Below, piece after piece: positions 9,086 to 17,600 of a DNA stretch of 64,000 bases. The first letter of the stretch is position 1. Each line of letters begins with the position of its first letter. The translations under genes and the position numbers were made by a program. The DNA is from Shewanella seohaensis. GTDB lineage: Bacteria > Pseudomonadota > Gammaproteobacteria > Enterobacterales > Shewanellaceae. The notes beneath the pieces were generated by a model that was not told the DNA's origin, searched no databases, and was given only the letters and a program-made list of their open reading frames with translations. The stretch lies in assembly GCF_025449215.1 (NCBI RefSeq), contig NZ_CP104900.1:1922001-1986000 (forward strand), written 5' to 3'.

Positions 9086-10597
9086 ATGCGCACCGCTGCA
9101 GTCATCTCTATGCTGTTGTTTGGCGTGTTAACCAGTGTTAATGCCAGTGCCAAGGATAATGAGCTAGTGTTTGCTAGCGATTTTGAGGGTAACCGCTTAT
9201 CCCAACCTTGGTCTTGGATCATGGGCTGCCAATTTGAGGGCGCAGAGCCCCACAGTGGTGAGAGCGCATTGTTATGTGCCGAAGGCAATAGCAGTATCGT
9301 CAGTAAATTCCCTGTCTCCGAAGCGGGCCTATTGGAGTTCTGGGTCAAGACCCAAAATATCCAAACCCAATATCGGATTAATGTACTCACATCGCCGGTA
9401 TTAAAGCTGGATGCCCAATGGCAGCATGTGGCGCTGATTGATATCACCCCAGCAACTACCGAATATTTGGCCCACAGGGTGTCGATTGACGATCCGAGCC
9501 GCCAATACATTCGCCTCGATATCGAAGCCATTAATGGCCCCATTAGTTTGGATGACTTAACCCTAGATAAAATTCGCCTCGATATTGCGCTGCAAAAGAA
9601 CGAGCAAAAAATCATTGGTGGTATTTTAGATAAGCTTAAAGAAGACAAAAACTACGAGGTTCAGGCTGAATCCTTTAGAACCCTAGGTAAAAACTACGCC
9701 GCCCAGCTCGAAAGCCAAAGACAGTACCTCGAATATTCCAATGCGATTTACTCGAGTATCACCTTTGTGTTAGCGACCTCTGAACGTAATAAAATGTCTA
9801 ACCCATTGGGTTATAACACCTTTAGGTCGGTCTTAACCGATGCTAAGCGGGTGGCATCGCCGATCCAACAGGCGCGTTTAGGCTCTATGGTCAAACCCTT
9901 TGGTGACTTAGCCACCGCCACTTTAAATGTGGTGAGTGCGGGCGCTTATTCGGCATTTGCCGAACCCTTTAAATCCTTCCTCGCGGCCACCTTTGACCGC
10001 TCAAACTATGACAACAGCGACTTAAGCCGCAGTGATAAAAAGTTTGCCGAGGAAAATGGCCTTAAGATTTATCAGCAGGCCGAGCGTTTTATGGCTGAAA
10101 TCGAGAAAGAGCTACAACAGGTTACGGCGCTCGATAACGATTTAGTCAATATGCAGAAGAACTTAGATACGTTCCGTAAGGATTTAGATAAGCATCTGCG
10201 TAGCTACCTGCAACATGCCAGCATTGCCCGAACACCCGAAAATTACAGTAAGGTGATGAGTAAAGATGAGCAAACGCGGGCGCAGATTATGGCCGACGTG
10301 AATGCCAATATCAGCGCCAAGGCCGATGCCTTATTAGCCGCTAATAGCAATGCCGAGCTGGTGCAGTACATGATTAAAACTACTGAAAAAATGGATGAGT
10401 TTCAGGAGTTTAAAGAGCGTTTCAATCAAATTACTTCGGCGATGTTAACCTTCTACGATCGCTTCGAGCGCTCGATTGCCGCCGAGCAAAACCCCTTCAC
10501 CGACCCCAGCGATAGGGCGGTATGGGAACAACATGCCCAAAGTGCACGCAACTATATTCGCCAATCGAAAGAAGCCTTTACGAAAGCCTTTATGTAG
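9086..10597 (+). CDS. Secreted protein of unknown function with jelly-roll-like N-terminal domain and helical C-terminal half
   Basis: I do not recognise this 503-residue protein. The ATG at 9086 follows GAGGCTCTT and begins a signal peptide (MRTAAVISMLLFGVLTSVNASA). Residues about 30-170 look like a beta-sandwich carbohydrate-binding-type domain: DFEGNRLSQPWSW, GESALLCAEGNSSI and LLEFWVKTQ are typical of such folds. From about residue 175 the protein is strongly helical and charged, with likely coiled coils around KIYQQAERFMAEIEKELQQV and MQKNLDTFRKDLDKHL. There are two cysteines in the mature N-terminal domain. It is flanked by its own terminator and has no functional neighbour. A role at the cell surface or in the periplasm is inference only. 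Confidence 0.75.
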   Translation: MRTAAVISMLLFGVLTSVNASAKDNELVFASDFEGNRLSQPWSWIMGCQFEGAEPHSGESALLCAEGNSSIVSKFPVSEAGLLEFWVKTQNIQTQYRINVLTSPVLKLDAQWQHVALIDITPATTEYLAHRVSIDDPSRQYIRLDIEAINGPISLDDLTLDKIRLDIALQKNEQKIIGGILDKLKEDKNYEVQAESFRTLGKNYAAQLESQRQYLEYSNAIYSSITFVLATSERNKMSNPLGYNTFRSVLTDAKRVASPIQQARLGSMVKPFGDLATATLNVVSAGAYSAFAEPFKSFLAATFDRSNYDNSDLSRSDKKFAEENGLKIYQQAERFMAEIEKELQQVTALDNDLVNMQKNLDTFRKDLDKHLRSYLQHASIARTPENYSKVMSKDEQTRAQIMADVNANISAKADALLAANSNAELVQYMIKTTEKMDEFQEFKERFNQITSAMLTFYDRFERSIAAEQNPFTDPSDRAVWEQHAQSARNYIRQSKEAFTKAFM

Positions 10598-10629
10598 CGG
10601 CTTGTTGTAGAGACATAGATTGAGCTTTT

Positions 10630-10674
10630 TCATATAAATGGCGGAGAAAGAATTTTTCTCTGCCATTTTTATAT
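10630..10674 (+). terminator. Hairpin after the secreted-protein gene
   Basis: A long interrupted inverted repeat (CATATAAATGGC..GGAGAAA / TTTCTC..GCCATTTTTATATG) starts 33 bp after the stop codon at 10597. It is AU-rich at its base, so it could act as a terminator in either direction. Confidence 0.6.
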
Positions 10675-10731
10675 GCGTAATTTACTGAAGTGATCGTTTA
10701 ATCAGCCATGTTAATCTGACTGTGTTTTATG

Positions 10732-10780
10732 CAAACCGAAAGTGTATTATCTACTTGATTTAACATGAGTGGCTCAATTT
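10732..10780 (+). repeat. Dispersed repeat R1, copy A
   Basis: About 50 bp that aligns with copies B (13098-13149) and C (13200-13250). The shared core is AAACC(C/G)AAAGTG(C/T)AT, then (T)TGATCTAAAATGGGTGGCC in B and a more diverged TTGATTTAACATGAGTGGCT here. Copy A is the most diverged. Together the copies bracket the cassette-like gene and the transposase remnant. Confidence 0.6.
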
Positions 10781-10794
10781 ACTAGTCGTCAAGA

Positions 10795-10931
10795 GTGTAG
10801 GATGAATTGTCATTGTTTCCCCAGTGACACACCATCCTTTAATTTAATAAAAACCGTCCCTGAGGCTCTACTAAAACATCCTTGTTGTAGAAGGTCACTG
10901 GTACAACATTGCCAATTCTAAGTATCCCTAT
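10795..10931 (-). repeat. Dispersed long-inverted-repeat element R2, solo copy
   Basis: Read on the minus strand, this segment aligns end to end with the 180-bp tandem units at 41.2-41.7 kb. It runs from GAACAGTT through (A)TTG(T/G)CA(T/A)TGTT, a central hairpin, GTGTCACTGGGGAAACAATG and on to CATCCTACAC and TTGACGA. Its two arms are inverted copies of each other: GAATTGTCATTGTT..CAGTGAC and GTCACTG..AACATTGCCAATTC. The centre differs from the tandem units but can still fold (CTACAACA / TGTTTTAGTAG). Confidence 0.7.
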
Positions 10932-11213
10932 AACTGTTCGTGCAACTAAAAAGCTTTTGCCCAATTCCGTGTTTCGGTTCGTTAGCTCAATCGAAAATTT
11001 CCATACCTGCTGCGATACTTATTCTTATCTATTTGCCAATGTTTGGCCTTACCAGAAATCGGCTAAGAATGTATGGGTATACAGTCGTATTTAAATTTAG
11101 GTACTTTTGAATGATTTTCAGACAATAGCAGTGCGCTCTAATTCCATTCGCAATAAATAAAACCCTATAAAATCAGATGAATATAGTAACTAAATTTTAG
11201 TTAATAGGTTTGG

Positions 11214-11238
11214 AAAACGCGCATGCGCGTTTTTCCAG
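11214..11238. repeat. GC-rich palindrome
   Basis: GGAAAA-CGCGCATGCGCG-TTTTTCC is a nearly perfect palindrome in an otherwise AT-rich stretch. Its core AAACGCGCATGCGC recurs in the inverted repeat at 11293-11332. It could be a terminator, a protein site or a recombination feature. Confidence 0.6.
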
Positions 11239-11292
11239 ATGGTGTATTTGACAGAAAGCTGATAAGTTCTTTGCATACAGATAGTTAACCGT

Positions 11293-11352
11293 GCGCGTTT
11301 ACACTGGTCCAATGAGGTAAACGCGCATGCGCACGAATAAAATGTTATGCAT
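11293..11352 (+). other. attC-like inverted repeat preceding the cassette-like gene
   Basis: GTGCGCGTTTAC pairs with GTAAACGCGC..GCAC across about 17 nt, and GTTATGC follows about 9 nt downstream. In integron arrays a folded attC site ends in a GTTRRRY core at each cassette junction, and GTTATGC fits that core. The partner core on the left (RYYYAAC) is not clear here, and no integron integrase lies in the window, so this is an attC-like reading rather than a firm one. Confidence 0.35.
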
Positions 11353-11363
11353 TAGGAAATTAT

Positions 11364-11819
11364 ATGGGTACGTTTAATGGCTTGATTAAAGAAGCGCTTT
11401 CAAAAATTGGTGATGCTGATATATACACATTTGCGCTTTATCATGATCACGAATCAGAATTGGTTACTGTATGCATCGATACAATTGAAAGTTCGAATAT
11501 CAGTTTGGCTAAGTTAAATGAATATAGTATGAAATATTTTCGCAAATACATTTCTGATGGTGATATAAAGCAAGCGAAGCTTTGGCAGGCAAATATTGGT
11601 CGAAGTCTGAGTCTCGGTGATTTCAAATTCGTAAATATTGCCGAGTTCGATATAGAAGGGGAATATACTGGTGATGACTTTTATTTGTCATTGGTGAATT
11701 CTATAGAGAGTTGTTCTTCGCAAATACAAAGTAAAAGTTCGCATGGCAAGGCTTTGCTTTTTTGCTGTTCAACTAGTGAATATGAGGTTGGTTTAACGTG
11801 GGTGCCAGCAAATGCATAA
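11364..11819 (+). CDS. Small cytosolic protein in a cassette-like setting, possibly DUF4303-like
   Basis: A 151-residue acidic protein of unknown function. The N-terminal pattern (LIKEALSKIGDADIYTFALYHDHESELVTVCIDT) resembles the DUF4303 family, some members of which sit beside toxins as immunity-type genes. I am not certain of that match. There is no signal peptide or membrane segment. Codon use is AT-rich compared with core genes nearby, which suggests transfer. The gene is tightly enclosed by TGTTATGCATT upstream and AATGCATAACA overlapping its stop codon; these are exact inverted copies and match integron cassette cores. AGGA lies 8 nt before the ATG. Confidence 0.6.
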   Translation: MGTFNGLIKEALSKIGDADIYTFALYHDHESELVTVCIDTIESSNISLAKLNEYSMKYFRKYISDGDIKQAKLWQANIGRSLSLGDFKFVNIAEFDIEGEYTGDDFYLSLVNSIESCSSQIQSKSSHGKALLFCCSTSEYEVGLTWVPANA

Positions 11820-11909
11820 CAAAATAAGAAAACATGGACACCCAGCTTTAATCGTGCGGTAGTTAACCTTCGACTATGCTTTGGTTAAGCATTGAACAAG
11901 GAGGTTTGT

Positions 11910-12918
11910 ATGCCGCGCCCTCGCCGAACCCAGATAAGTCTTGAAGACACGCCCTATTACCATTGCTGTAGCCGCGTTGTTCGGCGGGCATTTTTATGTG
12001 GCGATGATGCTTATTCGGGTAAAAACTATGACCATCGCCGCGCTTGGGTAGAATCGCTACTGTTTGCACTTGAAGCGGTTTTTGCTATTGATGTGGCAGC
12101 CTTTGCTGTGATGTCGAATCATCTGCATGTGGTGCTGCGGGTGGACATCGAGACGGCAAATCGTTGGACTGACCGCGAAGTGCTTGAGCAATGACATAAG
12201 TTGTTTAAAGGCGATGAATTAACGCACAAATTCGCTAAAGGTGAGTTAGTTGAAGCCTATGAGGTCAGCAGATTAAAGCATTCAATTGCCATTTATCGCA
12301 GTCGTTTGTGTGATATTTCATGGTTTATGCGCTGTTTGAATGAACCAATAGCAAGGCAAGCAAATCAAGAGGATAACTGCACTGGCAGGTTCTGGGAAGG
12401 TCGGTTTACCCATTTATTTTATAGAGAATCAAGCCCTACTCGATGAAGCTGCGGTATTAGCCTGTATGGCTTACGTTGATTACTCTTTATTAAAAGAAAG
12501 TCCCATTAGAGCGCAACTCGCTGATACACCAGAACAATCCGACCATACCAGTATTCAACTACGTATTCGGGCCGCATTAAAAGGTGAGCAGCCAAGCAAT
12601 CTCCTACCTTTTATCGGTAACGAGTGCAACGACCAACCCAATGGCATTGCGTTTTCATTAACTGATTACCTTCTATTGGTGGATGATACTGGTCGAATTA
12701 TTCGTAATGATAAACGTGGATGCATCAGCGAAAATAGCGCCAAGATGCTGACAAAATTAAATATCCCCCATGAAAATTGGCTCAAGCTGACTACAGATTT
12801 TGGCAAGCTATTTCATGGCCCTGTAGGCACATTGCAAGCACTGACCGATTACTGCGAACATCTCGAAAAGTGACGACGGCATTTTGCGTCAAGCTGTCAG
12901 CACTTTAACAGTAACTAG
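11910..12918 (+). pseudogene. REP-associated tyrosine transposase (RAYT, Y1_Tnp/HUH family), decayed
   Basis: A strong ribosome site (AAGGAGG) precedes the ATG at 11910. The product starts MPRPRRTQISLEDTPYYHCC and carries the HUH motif SNHLHVVL. Three lesions disable it. A TGA at 12192-12194 replaces the tryptophan expected between LEQ and HKLFKG. A 22-nt segment replaces about 6 nt after GRFWEGRF (about 12411-12432) and shifts the frame. A TGA at 12871 replaces an arginine before RRHF. A further in-frame insertion lies beside the catalytic tyrosine segment (MAYVD..PIRAQ; about 12482-12502). These proteins are single-strand DNA transposases linked to REP palindromes. Expected residues are recalled from the family, not searched. 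Confidence 0.85.
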
Positions 12919-13097
12919 CAACTGCTTATATCACTTCAAAAGCCCCATCCAGAACACATCCCAAGCTTTAATGGATGACTTACCTCGTCTGAAATACCCC
13001 ATTTTTGAAGGAATTAGCGTAATTTATTGCCTCAGATACTGTCCCTGTGACTTTGATGGTTCTTGTGTAAACAATATTAACTTTTACAAGTTGTAGG

Positions 13098-13149
13098 TAA
13101 ACGGAAAGTGCATTATGTTGTTGATCTAAAATGGGTGGCCGGATTTATT
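13098..13149 (+). repeat. Dispersed repeat R1, copy B
   Basis: TAAACGGAAAGTGCATTATG followed by TTGTTGATCTAAAATGGGTG and GCCGGATTT. It differs from copy C by only a few substitutions and a one-base indel. Both copies are preceded by a similar lead-in (AAGTTGTAGG and AAGTGTAGAC). Confidence 0.75.
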
Positions 13150-13199
13150 CTCGGCCCTTTAACTTTTGATTACTCTCATTTAACGCGTACAAGTGTAGA

Positions 13200-13250
13200 C
13201 AAACCCAAAGTGCATATGTTGTTGATCTAAAATGGATGGCCAGATTTTTA
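13200..13250 (+). repeat. Dispersed repeat R1, copy C
   Basis: CAAACCCAAAGTGCATATG followed by TTGTTGATCTAAAATGGATG and GCCAGATTT. It lies 50 bp after copy B and just before the 3' end of the minus-strand AAA ATPase gene. Confidence 0.75.
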
Positions 13251-13256
13251 CTGAAA

Positions 13257-14435
13257 TCACATAGAATGATGAACACGGCCATATCTTAACTTCGCTCTGC
13301 GATGCAGTTCATAAACCTCACACCCTAGCATTGGCTCAGTTCTGTTAAGTACTGCGCCATAACGCTCAAAGTAGTCTTCGTTGACTTGTTTTGCACTGAT
13401 AAGCGGGACTTCAATGCTGACATCGACACGACCTTTACGTATCAGCGCGGGGTCAAGATGATCAAGATGATTTGTGGTCATTATGACTAGGCAGTCATCA
13501 AGAGGAATGATCCCGTCTAAGGCGTTTAGCACGCCGCCTAAGGTTAATGGTGGATTATCGACATTACTTTCAGCAGCGCGTGATACCGTCGCTTTTACAC
13601 AGTCACAGTCTTCTATCAACAGCATAGATCCGGGCGGTACCTTTCTGATGGCCTTATGAATCGTGGCATCATTGACAGTCGATAGGTTCAATATGTATAG
13701 ATCGCGATGATACTCAACGGCCAAGGCTCTGGCGATACCCGTCTTACCCGTCCCCGTTTTTCCGTGTAACAGAATGGTGAGCTTACTGACAACCGATTTT
13801 CCCCGACTGGCGAAGTTATCAACTTCCCCCATGAACTCCTGCTTGAACCCAGCATCTAGCACTAATTCACTAAACCCCGATGATTTCAGTGTGCCATAGC
13901 GGCACCATTCGGTTTCCTCAAAAATACTCACTTTTGGCGCAGTCGATATGTCTCCACGCGTATCTTCTAAAAGACTATGTAGCTTATCTTTTGCCCACCA
14001 TGGTGCTCTTACAGTAATAGAATCGTATGCCATAGTGCTAGCGACCTTAGCGCGAGTCGCCAACATAAAACAATTATCGTATTTAAACAGGTGCATACCA
14101 TAGCCGATAGACTTAACACTGATACGGCCGTCGTAATTCACACTGTAGTCAAAGTAAACGGCCTCAGAGATAGAGCGTGAAAAAAGCGGAATGGTAGTAT
14201 TACTGATCAAAAAGGACAGTTTATTGAATACCTCTGTGCGCGCATTATGGCTATCGTCTATTGTCAGCCGTATAAACAGCAGGCTACCGAGCCAACTAAA
14301 CAGTTTCGCGGGAACATCTTTTAGTATGTAGCCTGTGAGTCCAATTAACGTAAACGTTAATACTCCAACAATTACAGCCGTCAACAAAGGGTCACCATTG
14401 GTGAGCGCCTTTATCTGTAGTAATACCTCGTTCAT
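13257..14435 (-). CDS. BCS1-like membrane-anchored AAA ATPase
   Basis: A 392-residue protein with one N-terminal transmembrane segment (residues about 18-39), then a BCS1-specific-like region, then an AAA module. Visible motifs are Walker A GKTGTGKT at 225-232, a BCS1-style Walker B LLIEDCD at 272-278, sensor 1 TTN at 320-322, and arginine fingers in DPALIRKGRVD near 333-336. Eukaryotic BCS1 moves a folded protein across the mitochondrial inner membrane. Bacterial relatives are poorly understood and often occur in accessory regions. GGTGAGTAA just before the ATG is a fair ribosome site. It is a lone gene at the edge of a repeat-rich island, so a conflict or stress role is possible but unproven. 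Confidence 0.8.
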   Translation of the reverse strand: MNEVLLQIKALTNGDPLLTAVIVGVLTFTLIGLTGYILKDVPAKLFSWLGSLLFIRLTIDDSHNARTEVFNKLSFLISNTTIPLFSRSISEAVYFDYSVNYDGRISVKSIGYGMHLFKYDNCFMLATRAKVASTMAYDSITVRAPWWAKDKLHSLLEDTRGDISTAPKVSIFEETEWCRYGTLKSSGFSELVLDAGFKQEFMGEVDNFASRGKSVVSKLTILLHGKTGTGKTGIARALAVEYHRDLYILNLSTVNDATIHKAIRKVPPGSMLLIEDCDCVKATVSRAAESNVDNPPLTLGGVLNALDGIIPLDDCLVIMTTNHLDHLDPALIRKGRVDVSIEVPLISAKQVNEDYFERYGAVLNRTEPMLGCEVYELHRRAKLRYGRVHHSM

Positions 14436-14796
14436 TTACTCACCTTTACTATAAATGCCTAATAGATATAGTCGAGAATACGACCAGCCGCGTAGAGGTT
14501 ACTCGCAAGGCATCCTCAGTATTGCGCTATCGCACTTGGTTAAAGCGACTTGATAAAGATCCCTTACTTATCACTAGCTATTGCTTTGGCTGCGGCACTT
14601 ATCAAAGAGCAGGACGCCTGAATGTCGTACAATGCAGGGATACGTGATAACGACCATGGCTCTCGTTCATAAGCTTAGAAATCCTAGATTGCTCTATTCA
14701 CCTAGTCGGCGAGCGAATGCCATGGTAAGCCTGTACCTGTAGGCTATTAACCCTTATAAATCAAATATCTAAAATATCGATATGCTAAATTTTAAT
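14436..14796. other. Gap between the AAA ATPase start and the lld terminator
   Basis: No convincing gene, RNA or repeat was found. The sequence must hold the promoter of the minus-strand AAA ATPase gene. It is the right-hand junction of the accessory island with the lactate locus; no tRNA or att duplication was seen. Confidence 0.4.
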
Positions 14797-14831
14797 AAGA
14801 AAGCCGCCAATGAAGGTCGGCTTTCTTTTTC
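14797..14831 (-). terminator. Terminator of the lldEFG operon
   Basis: AAGAAAGCCG / CGGCTTTCTT with an 11-nt loop and an A/T-rich base. It lies about 50 bp beyond the lldG stop codon on the minus strand and can work in both directions. Confidence 0.75.
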
Positions 14832-14881
14832 GATTGACCCGTAACCTTTGCGTTTTCTTGGTTACATTAAATCTTGAGGCA

Positions 14882-15451
14882 TTACAGCAAATACACGTTC
14901 AAGCTACAGGCACCGTGGGCACCGACGACTAAGGCTTGCTCGATATCGGCGGTTTTTGAAGGGCCCGCGATAAATACACCAAACTCACCTGAGGCTAGCG
15001 TGATTTCTTTTGCTGCTTGATGCATGTTCGGCACAATCTTAGTGCTAGGTAGCGCTAAGATGAGGTTTTCACAGATAAAAGGCGTTACCCTGTGGCCGAG
15101 GTTTTTGTTGTTGACCCAAATGGCACCATTTTCGGCAACGCCAACATCCCCAGGAATGACCGCATAATCGATATCCCTGAGCTCGTGAGCCGTTGCTGGC
15201 ACATCACGGTTTGCTGTGACGCCCTCAACCAGTGAGATAACCTGTAAGCCTTGGGCGAGAAGCTCATCTACTTTGGCTTGCAGTGCCGCGAGGCCGCCTT
15301 CGCGGTGCAGTGTGCCCGCCACGGTTTTAAGATTGGTTTCAAACTGGCCAACCAGATCTTCCACCCGCGGGGCGACATCGATGCTTGGCATAGGATGGTT
15401 TGTTAAAGCCGACAGTTTGAGCGCATTGAGAATTTCGTGCTTACTAGACAT
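14882..15451 (-). CDS. lldG: L-lactate utilisation protein LldG/LutC
   Basis: A 189-residue member of the LUD-domain family. It is the third part of the LldEFG (LutABC) complex, which oxidises L-lactate to pyruvate at the inner membrane. Family features include VGVAENGAIWVNN near the middle and GEFGVFIAGPSKTADIEQALVVGAHG near the C-terminus. The start MSSKHEILNAL is chosen because it matches the usual length and lies one base after the lldF stop. A longer open frame back to 15517 overlaps lldF and has no family support. It is the last gene of the operon. Confidence 0.9.
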   Translation of the reverse strand: MSSKHEILNALKLSALTNHPMPSIDVAPRVEDLVGQFETNLKTVAGTLHREGGLAALQAKVDELLAQGLQVISLVEGVTANRDVPATAHELRDIDYAVIPGDVGVAENGAIWVNNKNLGHRVTPFICENLILALPSTKIVPNMHQAAKEITLASGEFGVFIAGPSKTADIEQALVVGAHGACSLNVYLL

Positions 15452-15452
15452 C

Positions 15453-16846
15453 TTATAGGCTCCTGTGTTTCTTAAACCAAGCTTCGAAGCTGGAGTTGGG
15501 GGCAACGGGTAGTTCACGGTATTTACCCCAAGCGCCGCTAAATGGCTTGAGCAGACTGCCCGGCAGAATGCGCAGTGCGGTACGAGCCGCGCCCATTGAG
15601 CAATTGAGCATAGTAGGGCTTGCCATAAATTTACCCACTAATGGCATATAACTGTTTTTGCCGTAAGGGAGTTTTCCGGCTTCGGCCTTAAGGCGTCTGT
15701 GGTGGAAAATAATCTTATCGAGCGGCACCTTAGTCGGGCAGACATAGGTACAGCTACCACACAGGGTACAAGCCCAAGCGATGGAGTTAGTGTCATCGCT
15801 CTTGGCACCCACGGCAATCCCAATCGGGCCTGGGATGGTGTAGTTGTAGCTGTAACCACCGGAGCGGCGATACACAGGGCAAGTGTTTAGACAACCGCCG
15901 CAGCGAATACATTTCAATGATTCGGCAAGGATTTTATCCTTGAGCATCTCAGTGCGGCCGTTATCGACGATGATCACGTGCATCTCACCATCGACCTGTG
16001 GTCCACGGTAGAAAGCGCTATAGGTGGTAACGGGTTGGCCGGTTGCGTTACGCGCTAGGGTGCGTAGTAACACGGCGGCGCTGTCGATATCGGGGACAAT
16101 TTTGTCGATACCCATTGAATGCAACTGCAACTTGGGCAGGTTAGCACCCATATCGGCGTTACCTTCGTTGGTACAAACGACCACGGCGCCCTTATCGGCA
16201 ATCGCCATGTTTACCCCTGTCATCGCGGCATCGGCGCTGAGGAACTGCTCACGCAGGTGAGCACGGGCTGCACGGGTTAAATACAAGGGATCTGCTGCCC
16301 CCGCTTTAGTGCCGAGTTTCTCATGGAAGAGGTCACCGACTTCTTCTTTTTCATGTGGATAGCGGGCACCACAATGTGCGAAGGCGGCATTTTCGCGAGC
16401 TGAATAATACGCTCGCCCAAGTCGGTGTCGATAACTTCAATCCCACGTTGCTCTAAGTAAGGATTGAGGTGACATTCCTCGGTGAGCATGGATTTAGACT
16501 TAACTAACTTCTTCACTTTATGGCTAGATAAGATGTCGTGAACAATACGGTTGTGCTCGGCACCATCTTTTGCCCAGTGGACTTTGATACCGTTTGCTAG
16601 GCAATTTTGCTCAAAGGTTTCAAGGTATTGTGCAAGGTTGGTTAAGGTATGCAGTTTGATTTCGGAGCCTAACTGACGCAGTTGTTCCCACTCGGGTAAG
16701 CTGCCTGCGGCGCGGTCACGTTTTTCCCGCAGTACCCAAAGGGCCTTAGAGTGCCAGTCAACACGGGTTTCATCACGGCAGAAAATATCGGCCTTGTGGG
16801 CGTGAACCTGTGAACCCGTTGCCTCGTGATTATGTTGATATGCCAT
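15453..16846 (-). CDS. lldF: L-lactate dehydrogenase iron-sulfur subunit LldF/LutB, interrupted by a one-base loss
   Basis: The N-terminal part (from 16846) has the start of a LUD domain; the C-terminal part carries two ferredoxin-type clusters, CIRCGGCLNTCPVY and CTLCGSCTYVCPTKVP. The two parts are in different frames. The break is at 16347-16351: the coding strand reads ATGAAAAAGAAGAAGTC, and adding one A restores IHMKKEEVGDLFHEK and a protein of exactly 464 residues, the normal size. As written, translation ends at 16277 without the iron-sulfur domain. LldF passes electrons from lactate oxidation toward quinone. Undercalling of a six-A run is the simplest explanation. Confidence 0.9.
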
Positions 16847-16856
16847 AGTGGGTCTC

Positions 16857-17600
16857 CTAGAGCGCGGCGTTAAGTACTTGCGCTATGTGGCGAATTTCAA
16901 TTGGCAATTGTTGTCTGCGGATCATGCCATCGAGGTGTAATAGGCATGAAGGGTCGAAGCCAACCACATATTGCGCGCCCGTTGCCGCGTGGGCTTGGGC
17001 CTTGTCTTTACCCATCTTGGCCGATACAGCGCCTTCATCAACGGCAAAAGTACCACCAAAGCCACAGCATTCATCGCGACGGTCTGGATAGACAATGTCG
17101 ATTCCGGCGATATTGGCGAGCACGGCTTCAACTTTGTTGAATCGTGGGCCCATTTGCTCGCTTGGCGTGGCAAGGCTCAACATACGAATGCCGTGGCAGC
17201 TCAACTGCAGGCTGATCTTATGGGCAAAAGGCTTGTTGAACGCTGGGATTGGGGCGACATCGTGGAGGAACTCGGTCAGCTCATAGAGTTTGTCGATAAC
17301 GGCTTGGGCTTCTGGGCTGCTGTCAAACTCGTGGAAGTTTTCTTTGGCGGCCACTAAACAAGACGCGGCAGGGCAAACAATGGCATCACATTCCACACCC
17401 TTGAAAGCATTGAGTAATTTCAAGGTAGTACTGCGTGCTGCATCGAAGCAACCCGAGTTGGTCATAGGTTGGCCACAGCATGTTTGGCCTGCGGGTAGAA
17501 TCACTTGGTGTCCGAGTTTTTCCAGTAATTCCAGGGTGGCAATCGCCACGTCTGGCATCATTTGGTTAACGAGACACGGGATGAAAAGAGCGATTTTCAT
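16857..17600 (-). CDS. lldE: L-lactate utilisation protein LldE/LutA
   Basis: A 247-residue protein with two cysteine-rich CCG domains (CCGQPMTNSGC near residue 40 and CCGFGGTFAVDEG near 180), the fold of heterodisulfide-reductase-type iron-sulfur subunits. It is the first gene of lldEFG and works with LldF and LldG in L-lactate oxidation. The start MKIALFIPCLVNQMMPD fits the family; the open frame extends 21 codons further without support. Ten bases separate it from lldF. The 302-bp gap upstream suggests that lldEFG can be transcribed apart from dld-II. Confidence 0.92.
   Translation of the reverse strand: MKIALFIPCLVNQMMPDVAIATLELLEKLGHQVILPAGQTCCGQPMTNSGCFDAARSTTLKLLNAFKGVECDAIVCPAASCLVAAKENFHEFDSSPEAQAVIDKLYELTEFLHDVAPIPAFNKPFAHKISLQLSCHGIRMLSLATPSEQMGPRFNKVEAVLANIAGIDIVYPDRRDECCGFGGTFAVDEGAVSAKMGKDKAQAHAATGAQYVVGFDPSCLLHLDGMIRRQQLPIEIRHIAQVLNAAL

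Larger units (their letters stand above)
12919..13256. other. Gap between the transposase remnant and the AAA ATPase, with repeats
   Basis: It contains R1 copies B and C. A short stretch at 12955-12975 (ACATCCCAAGCTTTAATGG) resembles ACACCCAGCTTTAATCG at about 11838-11854 on the other side of the transposase remnant. The pair may mark the ends of the mobile unit. No convincing gene was found here. Confidence 0.45.

Noticed and set aside
14436..14880. tRNA or attachment site at the island-lactate junction
   Set aside because: No cloverleaf and no direct duplication of island ends were found.
16340..16355. Programmed -1 frameshifting in lldF
   Set aside because: AAA-AAG can slip, but there is no proper X XXY YYZ heptamer (G precedes AAA) nor an obvious downstream structure, and a missing A fits the window-wide pattern.
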